From Madurella fahalii (Eukaryota; Ascomycota; Sordariomycetes; Sordariales), in assembly GCA_029876055.1 (NCBI GenBank), contig CM056876.1:4340001-4404000 (forward strand): DNA of 64,000 nucleotides. The letters are read 5' to 3'. How positions within the stretch are numbered: position 1 is the stretch's first letter; the number at the start of each line of letters is the position of its first letter. Below are positions 43,021 through 52,650 of this stretch, in pieces. The position numbers and the translations under genes were made by a program. A model generated the notes under the pieces. That model was given only the letters and a program-made list of their open reading frames with translations, did not search any database and was not told where the DNA came from.

Positions 43021-43837
43021 ATGCATCTCCAGAACATTATCGCATCCTTCGCCCTGGCCAGCCTGGCCACGGCTGGACCGGTGCAGGTTGCTGAACGGCA
43101 GGCCCAGAAGCTGAGAATCAGTACGGCCCCATTGCACACGTGTAGACAGAGTACCGACAGGCTGACAGACACAGTGCCCCTTGGCGACAGCATTACCGAG
43201 ATCACCTGCTGGCGCGCTTTCGTCTGGGATCAGCTTGCCGAGGCTGGCTATGCCGACCAGGTGCAATATGTGGGCTCGCAGAACAGTAACCCGCAAAACT
43301 GCCGGCCGAACACGGCCAACTGGGACCAGCACCACGAAGGCCACTCGGGTTGGCTCGCCATTGATATTGCCAACAACTACCTGACCAACTGGCTCAGGAG
43401 CACACCGGCCGATATTGTCATGTTCATGTTGGGCACTAACGACGTCTTCCGCGGCCGGAGCACCAACGACATTATGGCCGCGTACACCAAGATGGTCAAC
43501 ATCATGCGCCAGGCGAACCCGAACATGAAGATCATCGTGAGCACTCGCCGACCTGGCCCGCAACGTGTGTGTAGCTGACAAGCCACAGGTCGACCTCGTC
43601 ATCCCGCTCGGTCTGGGCTCCAACTCGGGCATCCAGGCCATCAACGCGCGCATCCCCGAGTGGGCTGCGGGGCTCAACTCGACCGAGTCGCCCATCGTCA
43701 TCGCAGACTGCTACACGGGCTTCCAGACGTCGGACCTGCGTGACGGCGTGCACCCCTCCATCTCGGGCGACCGCATCATCGCCTCGCGCGTCGGCCCGCT
43801 GCTTCTGAACTATGTGAGGCAATCGCTGGAGCAGTGA
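43021..43837 (+). CDS. Secreted SGNH-hydrolase, CE3-like carbohydrate esterase
   Basis: The model is join(43021..43120, 43175..43536, 43589..43837), 236 residues. Intron 1 is GTACGG...GGCTGAC...ACACAG. Intron 2 is GTGAGC...TAGCTGAC...CACAG. A signal peptide MHLQNIIASFALASLATA is present. SGNH blocks are visible: block I IMPLGDSITEITCW (catalytic Ser), block II around EGHSGWLAIDIA (Gly), block III VMFMLGTNDVFRG (Asn) and block V DGVHPSISGDR (Asp and His). The wording GDSITEITCWR is typical of fungal acetylxylan-esterase-like CE3 members. It would remove acetyl groups from hemicellulose outside the cell, complementing the GH7 enzyme at 18864. Small size (no CBM) fits a bare catalytic domain. 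The exact substrate is inferred. Confidence 0.85.
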
Positions 43838-46800
43838 TGGATGCAGGGGACGGAAGAAAAGCTACGACAAGAGACGGGCTGAGTTAGATACTGTATGTAC
43901 AAGCCGATTTTAGGTAGCAAAGCTCTTTATTGAACATGGTAACCACGAAAAACGAAGTGATGAAGACTCGATAAGGGCGGCGGTAGTTCAGTAATTGTCG
44001 CCCATCTGGTGAGGACTATTAGTGTTGTGAGCACTAGGAATCCTTACGGCGTCTTCTCGCTCACCCTGAGGGGGGCCATTTCCTCAGCTTAACCTGATTG
44101 CCCAGGTACTTTCGATAGCAACGGCATGACCCGCCCAGCGGCCGGCCAACTTCAGATGATGCAAGTATTAGCCTACTTCACTTATCGGCAATGATACTAC
44201 CCAATGTGCAGCTCTAACGGTTGCCGGGGCGTCTATGGCCTCGGCATCGGCGCCACCTGCAAGGGAATAAAGTGGGTTGCCTGATGCAATATGGATGTTC
44301 CCCAATGTTATCATCTAGCCCTACGCCGGTAAAGATTCCGATAGGACAGCTCCCCGCCATGGGTAGATAGCAGCATTGGCAAGTACTGTAAGTCCGCTGT
44401 CTTCTCTAAGTCTAGTTGGTTCCATGTTTAGCTAATAACGCAGCCCTATCAGAGAGTAGATGTTCCCTCATCCTAGGGCCACAAAACGTCGGCATTTAGA
44501 CTGGTCTATAGCTGAGTACTCTGACTTCCACGAGTAAGATGTGTCCATTATACGCCCAGGATTCGTTACGTCAGGCTCATTCCACTGACGCTTCGCATCA
44601 AGACACGCCAGGTGCTATGGCGAGAGTGTCAATCGCTCAACAACTCGGTGGACGCTGGGTTCTACCGGTGGCCCACAAGCTTCAACGATGAGACGAGCTC
44701 GTACGTGCGTTACGAGAATACCAATGTGGCACCCTTCTCAACAATATAATAATACGCTCTGCCCGCCCAGACTATTCCACCCGCCGTATCATAGGGCGTA
44801 GCCGTGAATTGTCTGTTGCATACAGCTGACGTTTCGCTACGTTTCAACGACGCCGTGTTGGAAGATCTTAAGCTGTCTTTAACTTTCTTATGTACGTATA
44901 CCTACTACTAGCAACGAATGAAACGAAGTATGAGAGGAGCTTAGCAATAATCCGAGTCTTGGATAAAACTACCTTAGCTAGCAATTAACCACTACAACTG
45001 ATTAGTTCGTTGGCAACATGTACACTCCGGATGTGGGGTGCCGCACTCAATTTGGGGATCAGGAATGGGTCTGTCATCCGTAAATGAGAGCAAGACGGTA
45101 CCCAAGAGCAAGACAGTATCAATCGCACCCAGCACGAGATCCGAGATGTACCCCATGTCAAGAGGTAGCGCAAGTTGTGTGTCCACATTTCCTAATCCCC
45201 GTCGTTGTACTCAAGCCCGATTATCAGCTGCCGCTAACCAATCCTGTCAGCTTCCACAGTCTATTCAACAGCGTCTCCCACGTAAGCTTTCGGCTTATCC
45301 CTCAATTCTGGGGTGGTAAATCGATTGCGCTTTGGCAAGAGTGCTCATACCTACGTACTCTCCGCAACTCCTCCATTATCGCCGTAAGAATGTCCGTGAT
45401 TTCCTATCTAATTCATTAAGCAATCATACATATTATGACGTATGCTACCCCATTATCATGACTCTTCTTAGAAGCACAGTACTTATCCTTCTCTTAGAAG
45501 TGGCAGAGACCTATTATCCTCGTTAAGCCATTCCTAGGGGGCTCGCTTCCGAAGCAGGTCTACCGTTGACCTGATGTAGTTCTCCGGGTGTGAAATATGA
45601 CAGAGGATAAATCATTGTCCTAATTCACGTAGCCGATGAGTTCCAGGAGCTCAGGGTCTCACTCGAGCTGTGCCCTTCCCCGCGACGCCAAATTGGAAAG
45701 ACCAACGACAAAGTCGCGTGCAGATACTGGCCATGTCGGCCGAGACCGCCGCCATCTGCCGCCGCCGTCGGTCTTACTGTGAATGGTGGGTATTACGAAC
45801 AGCTCACATTAGGCTGGAAACTCCATCTCGGTATACCAATTTACATAACTTGCTTAGCAGCGGCCTCCAGAACCCAGATTCCCCGCAGAAAATGTGTAAC
45901 ACTACGCATCGCTGACGACTTACATGTCCCACTTTGCTTAGACAGGGACGGAGCAGACTGGTACAAGTCGGCTAGCGACGAGATTCACCAGTAGTATCCC
46001 GTTGCCTCGGGACACTCGGCCAACAGTTGTTCTTGTGCAGTGGGACCTAGCCTAGGAAAATGTTACCGCTTGCCCAACCTGTTGTCTACACTTTATATAC
46101 AGCACTTCACAGCCCAATCTTCCCTTTAGTACGCATTGATAAAGTCCCTTCCAGGCCCGGTGTACCGGTACACAACTCTCTCATTGACCTTCAGCCGTAG
46201 CTCGAGGCAAACTAAGACTTTAGAGTCTGGCCTATGTTTAGCGAATCTCGCACATCGTCTCGGCTCCATCTTGCTAAGACGTGACAACTAGTACCACGCG
46301 CTCTACGGATCTGATTGGTACTGTTGGCTTCGTAAGAAGGCACGTGCTGTACCATTACGCCTTGCCGAGCATTAGCGGACGCAGAGCCCAGAGCCAGCCC
46401 GTCGAACTGTTTTCTGACTAGGGGTTCGGCTTGCATGGCACGAAGTCACTTCATTCATAGGTCATATCCTTGGTGCCAATAGAATCCCGCTGACCCGGGG
46501 AGTCGTGGCCTACAACTTCCGAGTCGGAGCTATGTCATTGAACCAGTTTGGTAGGGTCTTGGGATCACTTAATACTAGAATAATCACCGGCAAACGGTTA
46601 CCAGCGGGTTGGAACACTCAATATGCTGTGACTAGGAATGGTTAAGGGCAAAAATTTGCCAGGGGCTATCCTTTGCAGGTCTTGGCTTGATACTGGGACC
46701 ATTGTCGCAAGGAATGACCTTACACCTGAGACCATCTAGGAACCAATGTCCCATTCATCGGCTAACCGAAGCCCAAGTTTATCCTGTGGAATCTCTATTA

Positions 46801-46982
46801 TTGAAAGGAAAAGGAAGGGGGATTGCATATAGTCTCTGATGCTCAGCGATCCTTCTTTCGATTCTCTCATGTCATATTTTAACATTTAAATAATGAAGTG
46901 GGGGATAGTGCACTGGCCGGATAGCACTCTAAGACAACTCTGGGACTTCGGGTCCGGCGGTGTAGGTCCGGGGTATCGGGTT
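43838..46982. other. Gene-poor AT-rich island, left part, with decayed coding scraps
   Basis: No intact gene. Two scraps look like former coding DNA. At about 44560-44748 plus, a 60-codon frame reads TRQVLWRECQSLNNSVDAGF and DETSSYVRYENTNVAPF. At about 45690-45993 plus, a frame contains GGYYEQLTLGWKLHLGIPIY. I cannot assign either to a family. TA-rich composition would fit old repeat-induced mutation, but I have not measured it. Confidence 0.4.
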
Positions 46983-47400
46983 CCCGGCCCTCCGGGCTAG
47001 ATCAGGTGATCGGACTGAGAACCCACTTTTTTTCTGTATTTAAGACTGTCCTGACTGTCGGCCTCGACAGTCAAGGACAATCAAGATCAACAGTTCAACC
47101 AATTCTTTCTTTCGATTTGCTTGCTCCATTGGGAGCTGTCTTTGCGGCCTCCCTCTGATTAGAGGGAGTCCTGCCTGTCTTTGTTGCTACTTTGGTCCAA
47201 GCCGCGTTGCTGGGAATCCTGGTTTGTTGTCGGGTTTCTCAGTCGTTGTCCCTCCCCTTGTTTTGTTATCTTGTTGTTTTGTTGATGGAGTGGATGTGTG
47301 TTTTCCGCTCCATTTCAATAAGATACCCCCTAGTCGAAGTCGTTGAAATCGATAGTATCATAATAGAACCTATATTACCAGGAAAATCTTAAGGAGGTTG
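46900..47400 (+). mobile_element. Possible retroelement LTR/leader remnant with hairpin array
   Basis: The segment contains a TATTTAAG word at 47037-47044 followed within 130 bases by three perfect or near-perfect hairpins, with a fourth just upstream. All have four-base loops (see the separate repeat entry). A hairpin-forming AGTGC/GCACT pair lies at about 46908-46929. Promoter word, structured leader and a following AT-rich, stop-riddled region would fit a decayed LTR element. No terminal repeats, primer site or reverse transcriptase could be confirmed, so this is a weak call. Confidence 0.25.
46983..47168. repeat. Array of four inverted repeats with 4-base loops
   Basis: CCCGG-ccct-CCGGG at 46983-46996. 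A 14-base stem at 47047-47060 pairs with 47065-47079 around GCCT, with one bulged A. GCTCC-attg-GGAGC lies at 47123-47136. CTCCCTCT-gatt-AGAGGGAG lies at 47149-47168. All were read directly from the sequence. Confidence 0.85.
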
Positions 47401-48754
47401 ATGTTAGGAAATATATATAGCGCAGCTCCAATTAACACTGCAGTTATGTCAGAAGAACCTACTAGGACAGCTAAGCTCTCGAGTGCTCTTTCTTTTCTCA
47501 GTGGATGGTTAATATAGTGAAAGAATAATACGAATAGGAAGCTCTCCGAGGGCTAGTTCTCGTGGTATCTTAAGTATAGAGGATAGTAGTAGTAGTTGGA
47601 TATAGCTTTTATGATTATGGGGGGAGGAAGGTAGCAGAAGTGGTTGAATATATATCACACCTACTTATTCCGCAAATTAGCAATGGATTGCCTAACGGGC
47701 TCTATCCCCCGGAGCGTCATCCTAGTACCTTTAATTAGAGGACTTCCGTTCCCTAGAGACTGTTTCTCCTACCTAGTACTTGATATCTTCATCTTGTTTG
47801 TAATTTAAGGGCTGATTTTGTTCGCAACAGTCTTAGGCTAGCTGGCGTAAATTTTGCCTGTAGGATCTAATCAAACTCTGAAGTAGGACCATAAAAATAG
47901 ACCAAAATGTATGTATGAGCGGTGTCTCAAGCCCAGCAGGTCTGAGTACCTTACCTGAGACTAGCTGCGGCAGCCTATATTACAGGCCAAAGTACAATGA
48001 TTGCCACTGCACAAAAAGGTTTGCCACTGCTATCAGTTTAGGCAGCAAAGGTTTGTTCAAGTCGAGATACAGGAAACTGTGTAACAGCCTACCTCATGAT
48101 AGCCAGGACTGCAAATTCCTGAGCGAGCAGGTCTGTCACCAAGGGAAGCCCCTCGCCGGCTTGCAGGTACGCGCAGTGAGCTGGGAAAACTGTGCCTAGG
48201 GATCTTGGTCCTCTAATCAGATAGAGCCACTTACTAGTATAATGCTCTGGAGGTCGTATCTCTCGGGACACCCATCTCTATTTGCACGATAAGTAGGATC
48301 GTCCAGGCCATTGATCTTTAGAGAGGATATATAGTACACACAGTTCCTACACTTGTTGCGCAATCAATTTGAGGGCTTTTCTTGCGTGCAAAGCAGTTCC
48401 CCCTCTGGTCGAAGGGACCGCTATTTGCACAGGTTGTTTTGACCTTGTTTGGGTTCTAGGACACTGCCGTTATGGCTGCCTGGCCTTGTCTATCCTGTCT
48501 GTCCTGTCTATCTAGCTTTCTGGCCACTAACCGTCTTTGCTTGTCCCCTTGCAGAGGTACCTGAGGGCATTATGGAGTAACAGAAGGGGAGCGCATGGTA
48601 TGACCTTTCATTCATAATCTATCAAGAAAACGTTCCTAGTTTCGAGCTTGAAAATTCTGCTAACACATCAATAAATGGAGATAAATGTAAATAATACATA
48701 GGTCTTTTTACGTGACCAAATCAGGGATACAGCAATAATTCCAGGCAAAAAATA
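47401..48754. other. Gene-poor AT-rich island, middle part
   Basis: TA-rich DNA with short TAGTAG runs (near 47585) and pyrimidine-rich patches such as CCTGTCTGTCCTGTC near 48495. No gene is supported. Confidence 0.45.
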
Positions 48755-48826
48755 CTCCGGTACGGGGAATCGAACCCCGAGCTTCGCGGTGAAAACGCGA
48801 TATGTTAACCGTTACACTATACCGGA
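48755..48826 (-). tRNA. tRNA-Glu(TTC)
   Basis: On the minus strand TCCGGTA pairs with TACCGGA, with discriminator G. The anticodon stem CGCG/CGCG encloses loop TTTTCAC, giving anticodon TTC. The T arm is CGGGG-TTCGATT-CCCCG. It is 72 bases long with no intron. It stands alone inside the gene-poor island. Confidence 0.93.
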
Positions 48827-49850
48827 TGGTAGCCACGTTCAAGCCACTGTGGCTTGCCTTTCAGTGGGAGTGAGGCTGCTTTGAGAGGTCTTAAAAGGAT
48901 AACTTGATATTTTTAAGAGCAATTAAACGAAGAGAAGAGGGACCTAGAACTAGTAGCCTACAACTACTAAGTTCCAAGAATTGACAAAAGTACGTATACA
49001 GACATTAAACACGGTTGTAATTTTATACTTTGACTATTACTACTTAGAGACGTTTATTGACCCTAACAAAGTATGGACTATCTTCTATTTAATTATGTCC
49101 TGCACGCAACCTACTCGGACAACGATTACTTGGGCATAACGATAAAAACCTCGAGCCTATACATAGTGGGGAATCGTTTAGATATTAAGATAACTGTTGT
49201 CTTTTGCTTATTATTTCCTCGATTTTGTCTATTGCAGTGAGGTGATGGCTTCAAGTCAGTAAGGGCCAGGAAAAGTGGGTCCTGGGCATCACGATAGATT
49301 CGCTTGACAAGGTCAATCGATATGTACAGGTTTGACTGTGTGAACTGTTAACTCTTCACATTGATCGCATTCCATTACATACATTATCAAATCGGAATTA
49401 CTTGTACTTAATTACTTCTTTAACAAGTCTAATTGCATTGGTAGAACCAGCAACGACGTCAGCCGCAGCTCCATTTTCGCCGCCTAATCTACTGCACGAA
49501 AGAGGGCAATTAACTACAGTCATGCGGCCTAACAGATGATCGTGGACGCAGGACGAGAGCGGTGACAATCATCGGAAAATAACGCAATTACATGGTAGAC
49601 TAACAAAGATGAAATAAAGCAGCAAAAACATACAACACGGAGGATTCCCCAGTCGTCACCGACCTGAGTACTAGTTCCGCGGTCAGTAGCTTATCTAAGG
49701 GAGAGCGGACGGGATCCCGAGTTTTCTACTGCCTATGGTCGTATGTGACAGTTCAGAGCAGCAGGCCGCCCCAAGAACGGGGGTCGCTGCCTGCATCACA
49801 CGCCACGTCGCAGCCACCACGGGCAGCCATGAGCATCCCGCTGGCCAACC
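48827..49850. other. Gene-poor AT-rich island, right part
   Basis: About 1 kb, strongly AT-rich up to about 49650. No gene is seen. Confidence 0.5.
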
Positions 49851-52143
49851 TCAGAGGCTCTCGCGCATATGGTACACCAGCTTGTCGATCGCCATTCCCG
49901 TACTGCCCTTCAAGATTCCCCAGTTCACCCAGAGCGCCTTCTGCACCTCCTTCCAGCCCTGCATGATCTCCCTCTCCTCCTCTGCCCCCACACCCAGCAC
50001 CCCTTCGTTCCGGTGCTTGATAATCCCCCACGGCCCTTCATCGACCCCGCATCTCATCCACTCTCTGTTTCCAGCCACAGGCGGCGCCGGCACCTTGCCT
50101 CTATGCACGTAGTCCCGCACCACCTTGGCCGTGCACGTCGACGCGGCGGCAATGGTACAGTGCCCCTCGGAGAGCTGCTCGACCAGCCCAGCGTCTTTGA
50201 ATTGCAGGGCCATCTTGACGGCCGCGGCGAGCGGGGTGACGGGGTCGTAGGTGCTGGAGAGGAAGAGGAGAGGGAAGGCAGTCTCAACCTGGTCTTGGCT
50301 GCTGGGGTTGGACGACAGGGCGGCGGACCAGGGGTGCTTGGGCGTGGGGTGAGGGCCGTAAATGTCCCAGCCGTTGCACGCCATCATGAGGTTCATCCTG
50401 GTGCGGCCGGTGTTAGCTGTATTCTTTTCCTTTCAGTTGCTGGCGGGAAGGAGAAGGGTTTCCCGGGGGGGGGGGGGGGGGGTATTTCAAAAGCTGGAAA
50501 ACCGCATACCAGATGCCGGCAAACTGGGATATCGAGGCCATGTCTTCATAGGCTGACGCTATTTCTGCAAGAGTAAGATTCACCTAGCAAGGGGTATCCG
50601 GTCAGCATTGAAACCCAGAGGCACGGGCTTAACTTACCGGCTGCGTCTTGTCACCACACATGATTGCCCGCTGCGCGTCAGACGACAGGGACGCAACGGC
50701 AGAATTACCCGGCAGCTTGCACATCAGGCTCGCATCCCGGAACAGGGCTCCAAGCTGCTCGACCTTGCCTTGGTGAATCCAATCCAGCAGCGTCGCAGCG
50801 ACGGGGAACCCCTGGTTGGGGCTGTAGAGCATGGAAAACACAATCAGCTTGATAAGATCGGAGCGGAGGATGACGGGGAAGAAATTCTCGGGATGGGTGA
50901 AGGTGACGGGGGTGCTCTCGAGCTGGTCCATGATCCCGTCATAGCGCCGATGAATGTCGGCGGCCGTGTCTCCCTCACGATACAGGTCGCACTTCTTGCC
51001 GGCCTCGGCGCAGTACTCGAAGAGCTGCTTGAGGACATTGTCCGTGTCGAGCAGGCTCTCTTTCCAGAAAGGGCTGACGTAATACTCGGCGTCCACGACG
51101 CCATCCAGGATCATCCTCCCGGCGCGGTCTGGGAACATCTTGACAAAGGTAGCACCCAGGAAGGTGCCGTACGAGAAACCCCAGTACACGAGCTTCCCCT
51201 TGAGCGAGCTCGGCGGCAACCCCTCGCTCTCGCTCCAGCGATCCCAGGCGTCCACGATGCTGACCATGTCGCGCGCGACGTGCGCCGTGCTGGCGTGCCC
51301 GAGGATGCTCTGGCTGCCCAACTGCGCGTTCTTGCTTCGGCAGAGTTCGTTGACTGCCCGTTGGCCAGCGTTAAGGAACTTGAGCGCCACGTTGCTCGAG
51401 TTGACGGAGCCGAAGACGGAGTTCATATTGTCCCATTCCATCCGGTGCATGAAGCCCGAGGCAACATCCTCGGGGCAGCCGTCGCAGGCGGGCGGCTTAG
51501 CCCAGCAATCTGCGCGCGGCGTGGTAAAGGCGATGCCGCGCGGGTCGAACCCGATTACGGGCTGGTCAGAGCCCAAGATCCTTTGCACGGCCGGTCCCAA
51601 GAGGAGGGCTGTCAGGGTGCCCGAACCTCCCGGCCCGCCGGGATTGATCAGCATGGGAGACTTGGGTGACGTCTGCGCCTCTGTCGAGTCTTGGGCGGGG
51701 AGGAGGACAAGTGCAATGTGGACCTTTGGGTTGCTGCTCGATTGGCCGAGCGGGCGGTTGTAGTCCATAGGCACTGTTAGGCGGGCACATCGGAACCTCG
51801 GGTTAATGATCCCATAGCAAGAGTGCCATTCAAGGTCCTCGCTCGGCGTGATCTTCGCGTTTTGGTCAGTCGGTGCTTTCTGTCAGTCGGAGAAGAGAGA
51901 TTGGCACAAACGCACCGACTCCCACGGATTCATGGGGTCGTCGCTAGTATCATTCGTTCCATGGTGACCACGGTGACTCCCAATGCTGAAAAGGCGGATA
52001 TTGGGCAGCCAGCCTAGGAACACAACAGCGATGAGGATTGCAGCCAGTCCCAGGCCAAGATGCCGACGCGGTCTCGAATCGTGTCGTCGTTCGGATGGTT
52101 GTGTCACAGCCCATGCCGGGCCGCCGGGGTGTTTTACATCCAT
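49851..52143 (-). CDS. Membrane-anchored S33-type serine peptidase (alpha/beta hydrolase with TAP-like C-terminus)
   Basis: The model is complement(49851..50397, 50510..50583, 50638..51852, 51916..52143), 687 residues, all phases consistent. The start ATG at 52143 opens a basic cytosolic tail, then one hydrophobic helix at about residues 29-49 (LGLGLAAILIAVVFLGWLP), predicting a type II membrane protein. The oxyanion-hole motif NPGGPGGSG is followed by the nucleophile elbow GFSYG (Ser), STYDPVTPL (Asp) and GHCTIAAAS (His), the full triad. Family members are prolyl/tripeptidyl-type aminopeptidases and related hydrolases. Its middle intron 50398-50509 contains an uninterrupted G18 run at 50465-50482. 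It lies head-to-tail with the Zn2Cys6 gene upstream (507-base gap). Substrate unknown. Confidence 0.85.
50465..50482 (+). repeat. G18 homopolymer inside an intron
   Basis: Eighteen consecutive G on the plus strand, C18 in the sense of the peptidase transcript, within its third intron. Confidence 0.9.
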
Positions 52144-52650
52144 AACCTCTGGCGGGTTATAGCGCTGTGGATTCAAACTTGCAGTGTAGAAGGGCGGGCG
52201 AGTTGGGGTGGAGATGTCTCAGTTGGAGGATGGTTGCGGTTGACAGTTGACAGCTCGACGCGTGGCTCCACCCCGACACCCCCGCATAAGACGGCAGCTG
52301 GGGGACCAGGCAGCAGCACCGCCCACTAGTATACGGCTCGATCCATGTCCAGTCAGGTCGGGTTGGGTCCTGCTGGGGAGAGGCAAAGCCGGACCATCCT
52401 CACCCCGCCGATGTAACAAGCAAGGGCCAAGGTGAGCCGGCAACGCGATCCGAGCCTTGTCCAGTAACCGTTGACACATGCCGCTAATGTTATCCGTGGT
52501 CCCACTCCTCTGGAGCGGTATCCAATTAACACTCAACAATAGGCGAATTCTCAAGCGGTACATCGTAGCACAGGACTGTCATGCACCATTCAAAATGAAG
52601 GATATCACAAGATGCTCGCTAGCCAATTCCCATCCAAAACCCAGCGCCGG
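52144..52650. other. Intergenic
   Basis: 507 bases between two minus-strand genes; promoter of the peptidase gene. No gene is seen. Confidence 0.5.

Noticed and set aside
44985..45420. Overlapping short frames on both strands
   Set aside because: No homology signal, and the surrounding DNA looks decayed.
50608..51669. 353-codon open frame on the plus strand
   Set aside because: Antisense to the S33 peptidase gene, whose spliced model and triad are far stronger.
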